The notes: generated from the letters alone by a model not told the origin. DNA of 64,000 nucleotides from Radiobacillus deserti (GCF_007301515.1 NZ_CP041666.1:1984001-2048000), one strand, 5' to 3'; shown: positions 24,333-33,912, numbered from the stretch's first letter. Made by a program: numbers and translations.

Positions 24333-24986
24333 TTGATTTAAATCAAAGGATTCGCCTTTTACAAGATAAAGAATGCTTTCCCCAATATTTGTTGTGTGAT
24401 CCGCGAATCGCTCAATGAACCGTGCACTAAACGCCATTTGCATCACATGCTGAATCTTTTGAGGATTTGTTGCTGTTTGCTCCAGCATTTCCCGAACTAC
24501 ATCTCCATACATACTGTCAACCAAGTCATCCATTTCGGATAGCTTTCTTGCTAACGTAATATCTTGCATTTCAAAGGCTTTCGTACTTAAATCAATCATC
24601 TTAATCGCGATGTCTTTCATATCCTTTAAAGAGGAATGAACAACTAAGTCATGTTTTCCTAGATGCAAGGTAGCTTTCGCGATATTAGTCGCATTGTCCC
24701 CCATTCTTTCCAAATCCGAGGAGATTTTAATAGCGACAATCAACCGACGTAAGTCTCTTGCGACAGGCTGCTCCTTCGCAATTAACAGAATAGCTTCTTC
24801 GTTAATTTGTAGTTCTTTTTTATCTAGCACTTCATCCCGTTCAATAATCTTATTCGCTAATTCTAAATCCTGCGTAAAGAGTGCATGAACTGCATCTTCT
24901 AATGCTTGCCCCGCCTCTTTAGCTAATTCTATAATTGTTGTCTCTATATTTTTCAACTCAACTTCAAACTGCTCTCTAGCAACCAT
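24330..24986 (-). CDS. phoU: Phosphate signalling protein PhoU
   Basis: A 218-residue all-helical protein of two PhoU repeats, each with the metal-binding signature: DLERMGDNATNIAK near residue 90 and ARFIERFADHTTNIGE near 193. PhoU links the Pst transporter to phosphate sensing and limits uptake. It is the last gene of pstS-C-A-B-phoU and starts 21 nt after pstB, behind GAGGCGAGGG. B. subtilis itself lacks phoU in its pst operon, so this is a difference. Confidence 0.95.
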   Translation of the reverse strand: MVAREQFEVELKNIETTIIELAKEAGQALEDAVHALFTQDLELANKIIERDEVLDKKELQINEEAILLIAKEQPVARDLRRLIVAIKISSDLERMGDNATNIAKATLHLGKHDLVVHSSLKDMKDIAIKMIDLSTKAFEMQDITLARKLSEMDDLVDSMYGDVVREMLEQTATNPQKIQHVMQMAFSARFIERFADHTTNIGESILYLVKGESFDLNQ

Positions 24987-25007
24987 AGTATCCCTCGCCT
25001 CTTCTTA

Positions 25008-25817
25008 TTAACCGAAACGGCCTGTAATATAGTCTTCTGTTCTTTTGTCTTTCGGTGTAGAAAATAGATGATCGGTTTCAGAGAACTCTACTAATTCACC
25101 ATTCAACATAAATGCTGTACGATCAGATATACGTGCAGCTTGTTGCATATTATGTGTAACGATGATAATACTGTATTTTTCTTTTAGTTCCTTAATTAGT
25201 TCTTCTACTTTCAACGTAGAAATTGGATCCAATGCAGACGTAGGTTCATCCATCAGGATTACATCTGGTTCAATGGCCAAACATCTTGCAATACAGAGAC
25301 GTTGTTGCTGTCCACCAGATAATCCATATGCATTTTGATTTAAACGATCTTTTACTTCATCCCAAATTGCTGCATCTTTCAAACTTTTTTCCACAATTGC
25401 ATCTAATTCTGATTTCTTTCGGATACCGTGAATTTTGGGTCCGTAAGCTACATTTTCGTAAATAGATTTAGGGAATGGATTTGGCTTTTGGAATACCATT
25501 CCAACACGGGTACGTAGTTCTTCTACTAATAGTTTATTACTGAATATGTCTTGTCCGTTATATTCAATAGTACCCGATGTTTTCACAGTTGGTACCATTT
25601 CAATCATACGGTTTAACGTTTTTAGCAACGTTGATTTTCCACATCCAGATGGTCCAATAACAGCCGTAATATCATTTTTCGGTATATCCATATTTATTTC
25701 AAACAACGCCTGACTAGAACCATACCATAAGTTAAAGTCTGAAATTTTAAACGCATATTCCTTCGGAGTACCAGTTGTCGTCTTTTTCTCTTCTCTTACC
25801 TTCATATCAATCATCAT
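25008..25817 (-). CDS. pstB: Phosphate ABC transporter ATP-binding protein PstB
   Basis: A 269-residue ATPase. Walker A GPSGCGKST, signature LSGGQQQRLCIAR, Walker B VILMDEPTSALDP and H-loop VTHNMQQAARISDR are all intact; the PstB-specific VGMVFQKPNPFPKSIYENV is present. The start ATG follows AAGGAGACTA. Only one pstB is found here, whereas B. subtilis has two (pstBA, pstBB). Confidence 0.96.
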   Translation of the reverse strand: MMIDMKVREEKKTTTGTPKEYAFKISDFNLWYGSSQALFEINMDIPKNDITAVIGPSGCGKSTLLKTLNRMIEMVPTVKTSGTIEYNGQDIFSNKLLVEELRTRVGMVFQKPNPFPKSIYENVAYGPKIHGIRKKSELDAIVEKSLKDAAIWDEVKDRLNQNAYGLSGGQQQRLCIARCLAIEPDVILMDEPTSALDPISTLKVEELIKELKEKYSIIIVTHNMQQAARISDRTAFMLNGELVEFSETDHLFSTPKDKRTEDYITGRFG

Positions 25818-25828
25818 TAGTCTCCTTT

Positions 25829-26698
25829 TTAATATCTATTTTGGAATTTGTTTCGAATCCAAACCGCGATTGCATTCATGAATAATAACACGATTAACAG
25901 CACTATAATCCCCGCGCCAGCAACATATTGCCATTCTTCCTGAGGTCTAGCAGTCCAGCTATAGATTTGAATAGGCATAGCCGTGTATTTAGCTAATAAA
26001 GAGTCAGGAATCGTGTAAATAGCTGTTGCGGCTCCGACAATGATTAATGGAGCTGTTTCACCAATTGCACGAGATAACGCCAAAATAGATCCAGTTAAAA
26101 TACCAGGAATGGATGCTGGTAATACAATTCTCCAAATCGTTTGCCACTTCGTTGCTCCCATTGCAATGGAGGCTTCACTTAATTCCTTCGGTACGGACCG
26201 AATGGCTTCTTGTGCAGCCACCACTATAACTGGCAGAATTAATAAACTCATCGTAAGCACACCAGCAATTAACGTGTAGCCAAAGTTAAAGAGATAGACA
26301 AAGAATGTTAATCCTAATAGTCCATATACGATAGAGGGAACACCCGCAAGGTTTTGAACGTTCACTTGAATAAACCTCGTAAAACGATTTTTCGCAGCGT
26401 ATTCCTCTAAATACAACGCAGTAGAAACACCTAAAATAATCGATATTGGGGCAATTAATAACATTAAAAAGACGGAACCCATTATTCCCGCGAACATACC
26501 TGCTTTATCTGGATATGGCGCTGGGAAGTTTTTAATAAAATCTATATTTAAATAACCAAGACCTTGGTTGAGCACTCGATAAATAAGTAACGCTAAGAAA
26601 ACTAATCCAATCATTGTTGCTAGGAAAAATAAATACTTAAAAATTCGGTTTTTCCAAACTCTTCTTTTTAAACGTTTTTGATTCATTATATTCGCCAT
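25829..26698 (-). CDS. pstA: Phosphate ABC transporter permease PstA
   Basis: A 289-residue membrane protein with six helices and the binding-protein-dependent permease EAA loop (SEASIAMGATKWQTIWRIVLP near residue 185). It forms the channel with PstC. Its start overlaps the pstC stop by one base (TAATG), giving coupled translation. Confidence 0.95.
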   Translation of the reverse strand: MANIMNQKRLKRRVWKNRIFKYLFFLATMIGLVFLALLIYRVLNQGLGYLNIDFIKNFPAPYPDKAGMFAGIMGSVFLMLLIAPISIILGVSTALYLEEYAAKNRFTRFIQVNVQNLAGVPSIVYGLLGLTFFVYLFNFGYTLIAGVLTMSLLILPVIVVAAQEAIRSVPKELSEASIAMGATKWQTIWRIVLPASIPGILTGSILALSRAIGETAPLIIVGAATAIYTIPDSLLAKYTAMPIQIYSWTARPQEEWQYVAGAGIIVLLIVLLFMNAIAVWIRNKFQNRY

Positions 26699-27639
26699 TA
26701 GTAATCCTCCCTGAACTTACGGGAAACGTATTGTGAGATGATATTCATGATTAATGTAAATACAAATAGTGTGATACCTACCGCATAGATACTATAATAA
26801 ATAGTCGATCCATACGTCGTATCTCCTGTAGCTCCTTGCACGATAAACGCTGTTAAGGTTTGAATCGATTGCGTTGGATCAAACGTTAAATTAGGTGATG
26901 CACCAGCAGCAATCGTCACGATCATTGTTTCACCAATTGCTCTGGATAGAGCTAATACAATGGATGCTATAATTCCAGATAATGCAGCTGGGATAACTAC
27001 TTTTGTCGTTGTTTCTAATTTTGTTGCACCAAGTGCCAATGCTCCTTCACGTAAACTTTTCGGAACTGCACTCATCGCATCCTCGGACAAAGATGCTACC
27101 ATTGGTAATATCATAATTCCGACCACAATCCCTGCACTTAATGCATTAAAGATTTTAAGCTCTGGGACAATTTTCATCAAAATTGGTGTAATGAATGTTA
27201 AAGCAAAGTATCCATATACAACTGTTGGGATACCAGCTAGAACTTCCAAAACAGGCTTAATAATTCTTCTAGTTCTATCTCCTGCATATTCACTTAAAAA
27301 TATGGCAGAAGCCACACCTAACGGAAGTGCTACACAAGCTGCAATAAACGTTACTAAAATAGTTCCACTGATTAAAGGAAATACACCGAAATGTCCAGTC
27401 CATGGTGACCAATTCGTACCTGTAAGAAAATCAAGTACAGAAACGTCAGAAAAAAAGGTAAAGGACTCTCTTAGTAAAGTAAAGATAATTCCAATCGTGG
27501 TTAATACAGAAACAGCTGCACAAAGCAACAAAAATATTGGAACAGTTTTTTCCGTAGCTTTCAATCTTTTGTTATTCGCTTTGTTTTCTGCAATCCGGTC
27601 TTGTATAGAGTTTGTATGATTCTGTTTCATAGCATTCAC
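26698..27639 (-). CDS. pstC: Phosphate ABC transporter permease PstC
   Basis: A 313-residue membrane protein with six or seven helices and the EAA loop REGALALGATKLETTTKVVIP near residue 205. A 35-residue cytoplasmic tail precedes the first helix. The start is GTG at 27639 behind AAAGGGG; an ATG three codons later is an alternative. It is separated from pstS by 101 bp that contain a hairpin. Confidence 0.95.
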   Translation of the reverse strand: MNAMKQNHTNSIQDRIAENKANNKRLKATEKTVPIFLLLCAAVSVLTTIGIIFTLLRESFTFFSDVSVLDFLTGTNWSPWTGHFGVFPLISGTILVTFIAACVALPLGVASAIFLSEYAGDRTRRIIKPVLEVLAGIPTVVYGYFALTFITPILMKIVPELKIFNALSAGIVVGIMILPMVASLSEDAMSAVPKSLREGALALGATKLETTTKVVIPAALSGIIASIVLALSRAIGETMIVTIAAGASPNLTFDPTQSIQTLTAFIVQGATGDTTYGSTIYYSIYAVGITLFVFTLIMNIISQYVSRKFREDY

Positions 27640-27659
27640 GTTATGACCCCTTTAACTTT

Positions 27660-27697
27660 TTTAAACGTGGACAGGGTCAGACCGTACCCTGTTTAAA
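27660..27697. repeat. Hairpin between pstS and pstC
   Basis: Stem TTTAAAC..ACAGGGT / ACCCTGTTTAAA with a 4-nt bulge and 8-nt loop. There is no T-run on the minus strand, so it looks more like an mRNA-stabilising or processing structure after pstS than a terminator. Confidence 0.6.
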
Positions 27698-27740
27698 GGC
27701 ACGCCTAACCCTACCACAATCTTATGGAAATGTTTAGCTA

Positions 27741-28754
27741 TTATTTTCCAGCTAACGATTTAATTTCTTCAAGTTGAGAAGTGTACTTATCTTCTGGAAG
27801 TGCTACGTATCCAACTTCCTCCGCAGCAGAAGCTGCATTCTCAAGTGTGAATTTCACAAAATCATATACTTGAGGTTTCTCTTTCAGAGAAGCCACATTC
27901 ACATAAGTGAACAATGGACGAGAAAGTGGAGTGTAAGATCCATCTTGTACCGTTTCTGGAGTTGGTTTAACTGGGTTACCATCTCCATTATCGATACCAA
28001 GTACTTTAAGTCTTTCTTCGTTTGCTGCATAGTATGCATACCCGAAGTAACCAATTGCATACGGATCGCTTTCAATACCAGTTACAAGCGTATTGTCATC
28101 CTCAGAAAGAGTCGTGTTTTCTCCCTCTTTCATCGGCTTTTCTTCAAGAATTACTTCGTTGAAATAATCAAACGTACCAGAATCATGTCCAGGGCTATAG
28201 ATTTTGATTGTTTCTTCTGGCCATTCTGGGTTAATATCAGACCATTTAGTAGATTCATTATCTGCCAAGAAAATTTCTCTTAATTGATCAATTGTGATGT
28301 TTTCAATGAAATCATTTTCTTTACTTACTACAACAGAAAGTCCGTCTTTCGCAATTTCTAATTCTTTTAATTCAATTCCATTTTCTTCCGCGATCGCTTT
28401 TTCTTCATCTTTGATTGGTCGAGATGCATTACTTAAATCAATTTCACCAACAGTAGATTTTTTAAATCCACCACCAGAACCTGAAGAGTTTAAAGAAACT
28501 TCCACTTCCGGTTGTTCTTGGTTATATTGATATGTTAAACCTTCCATGATTGGAAATACAGTTGAAGATCCATCGATTGCAATTGCTCCAGATAATTCTT
28601 CAGAAGCTTCAGCAGACTCGTTCTCTCCTGTGTTTCCTTCAGAATTTGTTTCGCCTTCTTCTTCTTCTTCTGCTCCGCCACCACAAGCTGCAAGTACACC
28701 AACTGTGATTAATAGCATTGCAAGCAGTGCTAATAATTTTTTAGACATTTTCAT
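27741..28754 (-). CDS. pstS: Phosphate-binding lipoprotein PstS
   Basis: A 337-residue substrate-binding lipoprotein: signal with lipobox LAAC (Cys near residue 24), a very acidic linker, then a PBP-like domain starting IDGSSTVFPIMEG. The phosphate-contact motif NSSGSGGGFKK and the SPGHDSGTFDYF segment are typical of PstS. It captures phosphate outside the membrane for PstCAB. The acidic linker is long, in keeping with a halotolerant host. A four-repeat PhoP box is upstream. Confidence 0.96.
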   Translation of the reverse strand: MKMSKKLLALLAMLLITVGVLAACGGGAEEEEEGETNSEGNTGENESAEASEELSGAIAIDGSSTVFPIMEGLTYQYNQEQPEVEVSLNSSGSGGGFKKSTVGEIDLSNASRPIKDEEKAIAEENGIELKELEIAKDGLSVVVSKENDFIENITIDQLREIFLADNESTKWSDINPEWPEETIKIYSPGHDSGTFDYFNEVILEEKPMKEGENTTLSEDDNTLVTGIESDPYAIGYFGYAYYAANEERLKVLGIDNGDGNPVKPTPETVQDGSYTPLSRPLFTYVNVASLKEKPQVYDFVKFTLENAASAAEEVGYVALPEDKYTSQLEEIKSLAGK

Positions 28755-28819
28755 AATGACTGTTTTCCCCCTACATATTAGTTTTCAAAATTGGGCTTGG
28801 CTATCTCAACCACAATTAC

Positions 28820-28873
28820 ATCTTAACGACTTAGTGTTAAGGAAGAATTAATAGAATGTAAAGAAAGTGTAAA
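28820..28873 (-). promoter_or_regulatory. PhoP-box promoter of the pst operon
   Basis: On the minus strand TTTACA, TTTACA, TTAATT, TTAACA follow each other with exactly 5 bp between (28873 to 28835), the layout of a B. subtilis-type core PhoP box. Nine bases downstream is TAAGAT (28820-28825) as -10, without a -35, as expected for a PhoP-activated promoter. Confidence 0.88.
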
Positions 28874-28913
28874 TTTGCGTAGAATTTTGTATAAAGTCGC
28901 TTTATTAGGAAAC

Positions 28914-28943
28914 AAAAAAACTGCCCTTTTGGGCAGTTTTTTT
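28914..28943 (-). terminator. Terminator of pbpA
   Basis: Stem ACTGCCC / GGGCAGT with a TTTT loop, flanked by A7 and T7. It separates pbpA from the pst promoter. Confidence 0.9.
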
Positions 28944-28967
28944 ACGTTATCATTCTGTAGTTTTTTC

Positions 28968-31085
28968 TTAATTACTATCCTTCTCTTTATTATCCTTGAG
29001 ATTCATATCTACTCCATTTTGCTGTCTTTCCTTTTTCAATTGAAAATAAGCATCAAGGATTCCTCTACCAATTGTGTGGTTAACTGCATATTTTCCTTCA
29101 TAGGTACCTGTATTCGGGACAACAACTGCAAACGCAACCTCTGGATTGTCATATGGTGCATATCCAACTAGTGTCAAATTTTCTGTTTCTGCAATCAGTT
29201 TGCCGTCCTCATAGATAGCATTCTGTGCAGTTCCTGTTTTCCCCGCAGGCTTATAAGAAGCCCCAGCCCAGTATCTGTTGTTAGCTGTACCACCCGAACC
29301 ATGGAATACATTGATAAACCCTTGCTGAACCCGCTCAATATATCGGTCATCCATCTCAATTTTGTTGAGTACATCTGTATTGTAATTTTTCACAACTGGT
29401 CCTAACTGTTCATCAACAGAAGGTTGACGAACTTCGTTTACAAGCTTAGGACGAATTCGATATCCATCGTTTGCAATCGTGGACACATATTGAGCTAACT
29501 GTAGGGTAGTAAATGTATCATACTGTCCAATCGCAAAGTCAAGCAAGTTACCTGCTTGCGGATTTTGTCCTTTATATCCGTTTGCCTCATATGGTAAATC
29601 AATTCCGGTTTCCACTCCCAAACCGAATTGTGCAAAATAATTTCTAAAATCTTGGAATGCATTCGTATTCGTTACATTTAATGCATCACCACGAACATAG
29701 TTATAGTCTCCTAACATTCTCATTGCCACGTAGAACATATATACGTTAGAAGAACGTTCAAGTGCTTCTAAATCATCAACCCAATCTAAATCCTTCCAGG
29801 AACTTTTCTCTGGAGTTCCGGCAATCTTAATTGGATTATCATAGAATGACGTACCAGGTTGAATCAGACCTGCATCGTAACCGGCCAAAACGGTAGCACC
29901 TTTTACCGCAGACCCCGGTCTATGCTGATCATATACAACGCGGAACGATTCATCTACAATTTTATTTTCTTCTGAATCGTAATGCTGTCCAGATAAGGCG
30001 AGCACTTCCCCCGTCTTAGGATTCAACATTGCAACTAATGCATCATCTACATATCGATTTAATCCACTCTCACTTCTGATTGCTTTCAGCTCTCGTTTCA
30101 CAATTTGATCCACACGTCGCTGTAATTCCATATCAATCGTTAAAACAAGATCATTTCCTCTTTGACCTTCCACAACGACTTCGGAGTCTACGACTTCTCC
30201 ATCCTTGTTGGTCGTATAAAGGATCTGTTCTTTCGTCCCGCGCAAGACACTTTCGTATTCCTGTTCCAATCCACTTATCCCTACACGGTCATTACGACTG
30301 TAACCGTTCGTTAGGTAGAAGTCTTCATTTTCACTAGGAATGCCTTCCTCTCTGTCTGTAATACTTCCAATATAATTAGCAAAGGTCTGTCCAAAAATTC
30401 GTTTACGTTGCCAGTCAATGGATGCATCAATTCCTGGAAGGTCTTTTAAGTGTTCTGCAATTTGTGCATATTCTTCCGGAGATACTCCTTCATTTTTAAT
30501 GACATGTGGAGTTAATTCCGATGCTGCATCTAGCTCACGTTTAATCGCAATAACTTGGATTACATCTTCATTCCAATCAATCGTAGCCAAATCTTCTTCC
30601 GTAATATGATCGAGCAACGCTTGATATTGGTCAGAAGGTTCCATCTCCTTCTCTTTTTTCGTTAAGCGACTTGCTGCTACTTTGGCATTATTACCTTGTA
30701 GATACCAATACTCTTTTTTATCACGTTCACGTAACTCGTCATACGGATACTCCAATTTCATGTATTCGGCAAGCTTTTCTGCTAATTGTAACCTCTCTTC
30801 AGCAGAAGCACCATGTTTCGGAGCCGTGTACGTTATAGAACGAACAGGTTCGTTGTCTAAAATCAATCTTCCATATCGATCATACATTTTCCCTCTCGGA
30901 ACTTGGTTCTTACTCGTATCTTTCACCGTTCGATTTATTTTATCTTGCGCTTCTTCTCCGTTTAGTATTTGAACAACACCAAGTTGTAATATGAGTAACG
31001 AAAACAATAGAAACACAAAGACAAATAATATATTTAAACGAAAGGGAAGCTGGGAACGCTTTTTCTTTTTTTTCTCATCAACCAT
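28968..31085 (-). CDS. pbpA: Class B penicillin-binding protein (PbpA/PBP2A type)
   Basis: A 705-residue transpeptidase. One anchor helix lies near residues 17-38, a dimer domain follows (GKMYDRYGR near 68), and the transpeptidase has all three motifs: SAVK near 387, SSN near 443 and KTG in PAGKTGTAQ near 625. It cross-links peptidoglycan; in B. subtilis PBP2A supports rod shape during outgrowth. The ATG at 31085 follows AAGGAGAGG; an upstream start at 31151 adds 22 residues and is less likely. The C-terminus ends in a charged tail. Confidence 0.93.
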   Translation of the reverse strand: MVDEKKKKKRSQLPFRLNILFVFVFLLFSLLILQLGVVQILNGEEAQDKINRTVKDTSKNQVPRGKMYDRYGRLILDNEPVRSITYTAPKHGASAEERLQLAEKLAEYMKLEYPYDELRERDKKEYWYLQGNNAKVAASRLTKKEKEMEPSDQYQALLDHITEEDLATIDWNEDVIQVIAIKRELDAASELTPHVIKNEGVSPEEYAQIAEHLKDLPGIDASIDWQRKRIFGQTFANYIGSITDREEGIPSENEDFYLTNGYSRNDRVGISGLEQEYESVLRGTKEQILYTTNKDGEVVDSEVVVEGQRGNDLVLTIDMELQRRVDQIVKRELKAIRSESGLNRYVDDALVAMLNPKTGEVLALSGQHYDSEENKIVDESFRVVYDQHRPGSAVKGATVLAGYDAGLIQPGTSFYDNPIKIAGTPEKSSWKDLDWVDDLEALERSSNVYMFYVAMRMLGDYNYVRGDALNVTNTNAFQDFRNYFAQFGLGVETGIDLPYEANGYKGQNPQAGNLLDFAIGQYDTFTTLQLAQYVSTIANDGYRIRPKLVNEVRQPSVDEQLGPVVKNYNTDVLNKIEMDDRYIERVQQGFINVFHGSGGTANNRYWAGASYKPAGKTGTAQNAIYEDGKLIAETENLTLVGYAPYDNPEVAFAVVVPNTGTYEGKYAVNHTIGRGILDAYFQLKKERQQNGVDMNLKDNKEKDSN

Positions 31086-31158
31086 TTGGCTTCCTCTCCT
31101 TTTCTCCTCTTTAAAGACCTCCTTTATTATATCATCAGAATTTAAATCCATCTATCCT

Positions 31159-32430
31159 CTATCTATTTTCTTCTTCAACTAATTCTCGCTTAACAGCATG
31201 ATGCTCTGTTAACGGATTTGTTATCGTTACATCTTTTACGAAGAAGTAGATAGCAAAGTGGCCAATTCCTAAAGTTAAAAACAAATAAGGAATTGCTGTC
31301 TCCGGCTCAAAAATGGTTATGGCAGAAATAAATATTATAATAGAAGAAACCCGTCCCATGTTTGTAAACAATTCACGTACAACAATGTACTCAATCCTCA
31401 TTTCTGCTGCTTTCCAACCCCTTCCAATCACATCAAATGTCATTGACATATATGGAACGAATAACGTAGGGTAACCTATTCCAATTATCGCTCCATATAT
31501 TAATAAGGTAATATAACTTGTTTCTAATAAAATCAGAAAAATCGCTAAGTATAGAATCAACCCACCGACAAATACGGACCACTTCCGCATATGAGGTTTG
31601 ATAATCCGGGTAATGACATAATAAAAGAAAAAGGAAACACCTGAAAATACTAAATTGAACGTACCTAAAGCTAATTCACTCTGTGTTGTGATAAATACCC
31701 AGATAGAAATAACAAATACAAACATACCTTCCCGGAGCCCCTGACTAAAATGGGCATGTAAAATTCGTTTCCAATCTTTATTATGTTTTCTTTCCTGGAG
31801 AATTCTCCTTAATTGAAACTTTCCCTCCGCCGACCTTCTTTTCATAAACATCGTAGAAATGACAGCAAGGATAAACATGATAAAGGAAATGGAAAAGATA
31901 ATGGTGTATCCTTGAAAATTATTAAATCTGGATATGATATAACCTGCAAGTACAGGACCAACTGCTCCCCCTAAAGATTGAAGAACGCCCTGAAATCCAT
32001 TGAAGAAGTCCCTCGTTTCTGGTTCGGTAACCTCAAATATTAATACATTAAACGCTAGCCAATAGAATCCCGCTCCCACACCGAGCAAAGCACCTAAAAG
32101 AATGTTAAATGTTGCCGCATTCTCTCCGACTAAAAGGACCGTTAAAAAAAACAGGGATAAAGAAGAGACTCCCAGTCTTAATACAATGACTCGATCTATT
32201 TTTTTAGCAAACTTACCCGCTACGATAAATGTTAATGGTTGTAAAACATATACAGCTAAGTTATATAGGGCTATATCTAAAAATTCACCAGATTGTTTCC
32301 ATAAGTATATATTAACGAACGTATTGGATAAAAATATTCCTAAGGCGTGCAATCCACCAATTGTCAGAAGTAATTTTAAATCTTTATCAATTTCTACGTC
32401 TTTCGGTATAGCTCCTTGATGTAAGTTCAT
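31159..32430 (-). CDS. yqgE: Major facilitator superfamily transporter (YqgE)
   Basis: A 423-residue membrane protein with about 12 helices and a cytoplasmic middle loop (RILQERKHNKDWKRI) between the halves, the MFS layout. It lies between sodA and pbpA, as yqgE does in B. subtilis. The ATG at 32430 follows GGAGACAGGAG; an upstream ATG at 32490 would add 20 residues. Substrate unknown. Confidence 0.85.
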   Translation of the reverse strand: MNLHQGAIPKDVEIDKDLKLLLTIGGLHALGIFLSNTFVNIYLWKQSGEFLDIALYNLAVYVLQPLTFIVAGKFAKKIDRVIVLRLGVSSLSLFFLTVLLVGENAATFNILLGALLGVGAGFYWLAFNVLIFEVTEPETRDFFNGFQGVLQSLGGAVGPVLAGYIISRFNNFQGYTIIFSISFIMFILAVISTMFMKRRSAEGKFQLRRILQERKHNKDWKRILHAHFSQGLREGMFVFVISIWVFITTQSELALGTFNLVFSGVSFFFYYVITRIIKPHMRKWSVFVGGLILYLAIFLILLETSYITLLIYGAIIGIGYPTLFVPYMSMTFDVIGRGWKAAEMRIEYIVVRELFTNMGRVSSIIIFISAITIFEPETAIPYLFLTLGIGHFAIYFFVKDVTITNPLTEHHAVKRELVEEENR

Positions 32431-32522
32431 ATCTCCTGTCTCCTTTTTGTATCTACTTATAGTCTTTTCAAAAAGGAGATGAATATTCAATAAGAACTGA
32501 AGCCAAGGCTATTTTAAGCATA

Positions 32523-32560
32523 AAAATACTCCCAATGAAAACATTCATTGGGAGTATTTT
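32523..32560 (-). terminator. Terminator of sodA
   Basis: A 17-bp stem AAAATACTCCCAATGAA / TTCATTGGGAGTATTTT with a short loop and T-run on the minus strand. Confidence 0.9.
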
Positions 32561-32567
32561 ATAACTA

Positions 32568-33179
32568 TTATTTTGCAGCTTTATACAGCTCGTTTACTTT
32601 ATCCCAGTTTACTACATTCCAGAATGCTGCAATGTAATCAGGGCGTTTGTTTTGGTATTTTAAGTAATACGCATGTTCCCAAACATCTAATCCTAAAATT
32701 GGTGTTTTCCCTTCCATTACAGGAGTGTCTTGGTTAGGAGTACTTGTTACTTCTAATTCACCGTTGTTCACAACTAACCACGCCCATCCAGATCCGAAAC
32801 GACCTGCACCAGCATTAGCAAATTCTTCTTTAAATGCATCGAAGCTACCGAATTTACTGTTAATTGCTTCTGCAACTTCCCCTGTCGGCTCCCCACCACC
32901 ATTTGGAGAAAGAAGCGTCCAGAATAAGCTGTGATTTGCATGTCCACCACCGTTGTTACGTACGGCAGTACGAATACTTTCTGGTACGTTGTTTAAATCA
33001 GAAAGTAATTCATCTAATGATTTGCTTTGAAGATCTTCGTGACCCTCAAGAGCCCCGTTTAATTTTGTTACATAAGTATTGTGGTGTTTCGTATGGTGAA
33101 TGTTCATTGTTTCCTTATCAATGTGTGGTTCTAATGCATCATATGCATAAGGTAACTCTGGTAATTCAAATTTTGCCAT
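32568..33179 (-). CDS. sodA: Superoxide dismutase (Mn/Fe family)
   Basis: A 203-residue enzyme that converts superoxide to hydrogen peroxide and oxygen. Metal ligands are visible: His in NIHHTKHHNTYV (about 27), His in NHSLFWTLLSP (about 82), and Asp/His in LDVWEHAYYLKYQN (about 164-168). The sequence GSGWAWLV and GRFGSG are typical of manganese enzymes. A strong promoter precedes it, and the ATG follows AAAGGAGGA. Confidence 0.96.
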   Translation of the reverse strand: MAKFELPELPYAYDALEPHIDKETMNIHHTKHHNTYVTKLNGALEGHEDLQSKSLDELLSDLNNVPESIRTAVRNNGGGHANHSLFWTLLSPNGGGEPTGEVAEAINSKFGSFDAFKEEFANAGAGRFGSGWAWLVVNNGELEVTSTPNQDTPVMEGKTPILGLDVWEHAYYLKYQNKRPDYIAAFWNVVNWDKVNELYKAAK

Positions 33180-33243
33180 GAAAATTCCTCCTTTATTTTA
33201 TCTATAAGAAAAACAACTTACAATGTTTTTCCTTTTCATTCAA

Positions 33244-33272
33244 AGATTATCAAATGGCCCAAAATCTTGCAA
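33244..33272 (-). promoter_or_regulatory. Promoter of sodA
   Basis: On the minus strand TTGCAA and TAATCT, 17 bp apart, about 65 bp before the sodA start. Confidence 0.65.
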
Positions 33273-33393
33273 CCGTTATGCTTGTCCTTACAGAAACTTT
33301 ATCATGCTCAAATATGTAAAGCTATTGATTTAGCTTAAGTTGCATTAAAAAGAGAATTCCCTAAAAATTGCCTGTATATTCACAACAGGCAAA

Positions 33394-33426
33394 ATAAAAA
33401 CAAGTACTTTTTGTACTTGTTTTTTA
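33394..33426 (-). terminator. Terminator of the tRNA operon
   Basis: Stem AACAAGTAC / GTACTTGTT with a 5-nt loop, followed on the minus strand by TTTTATTTT. A second small stem GCCTGT / ACAGGC lies just beyond. Confidence 0.85.
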
Positions 33427-33430
33427 AAAA

Positions 33431-33503
<73 letters not shown>

Positions 33504-33638
33504 ATGATAAGAATTAGTTTTGATATATTTCTCTCGCACCTTACCGGAATTTCGTAGCAATCTCAAAGCTAGTTAATTCCACGATGATTTATTTCCTTAC
33601 CTCGAACAAAATAACTTATAAAATACTTATGTAAAAGA

Positions 33639-33731
33639 TGGCGGAGGAGGAGGGATTCGAACCCCCGCGAGCCGTGAAGCCCCTGTCGGTTTTCAAGACC
33701 GATCCCTTCAGCCGGACTTGGGTACTCCTCC
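33639..33731 (-). tRNA. tRNA-Ser (TGA)
   Basis: A 93-nt class II tRNA with a long variable arm; acceptor GGAGGAG / CTCCTCC, anticodon loop CTTGAAA giving TGA. CCA is encoded. Confidence 0.95.
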
Positions 33732-33748
33732 GTATATCGATTAAAGTA

Positions 33749-33825
33749 TGGTGGACCCTGCAGGACTCGAACCTGCGACCGATCGGTTATGAGCCGATAG
33801 CTCTAACCAACTGAGCTAAGGGTCC
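33749..33825 (-). tRNA. tRNA with CAT anticodon, probably tRNA-Ile2 (lysidine-modified)
   Basis: A 77-nt tRNA with encoded CCA, acceptor GGACCCT / AGGGTCC and anticodon loop CTCATAA. A separate elongator tRNA-Met is present two genes upstream (33917-33993), and the body resembles the tRNA-Ile2 of Bacillus, whose C34 is turned into lysidine by TilS. A second Met tRNA cannot be fully excluded. Confidence 0.85.
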
Positions 33826-33835
33826 TTGTGGTTAA

Positions 33836-33912
33836 TGGGGCGACCGGTGGGAATCGAACCCACGTATGCCGGAACCACAATCCGGTGCGTTAACCACTTC
33901 GCCACGATCGCC
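33836..33912 (-). tRNA. tRNA-His (GTG)
   Basis: Anticodon loop ATTGTGG gives GTG. The genomic extra G at -1, opposite C73, is present, and CCA is encoded. Acceptor GCGATCG / CGGTCGC. Confidence 0.95.

Noticed and set aside
26960..27619. 219-codon open frame on the plus strand
   Set aside because: It is the antisense of pstC, with no ribosome site and low-complexity Ala/Thr content typical of a shadow frame.
28875..29171. 98-codon plus-strand frame across the pst/pbpA gap
   Set aside because: It runs over the pbpA terminator and into the antisense of pbpA; composition is Phe/Ile/Leu-rich noise.
33504..33638. Remnant tRNA between tRNA-Phe and tRNA-Ser
   Set aside because: No T-arm or acceptor pairing could be found in either strand; only a possible promoter.
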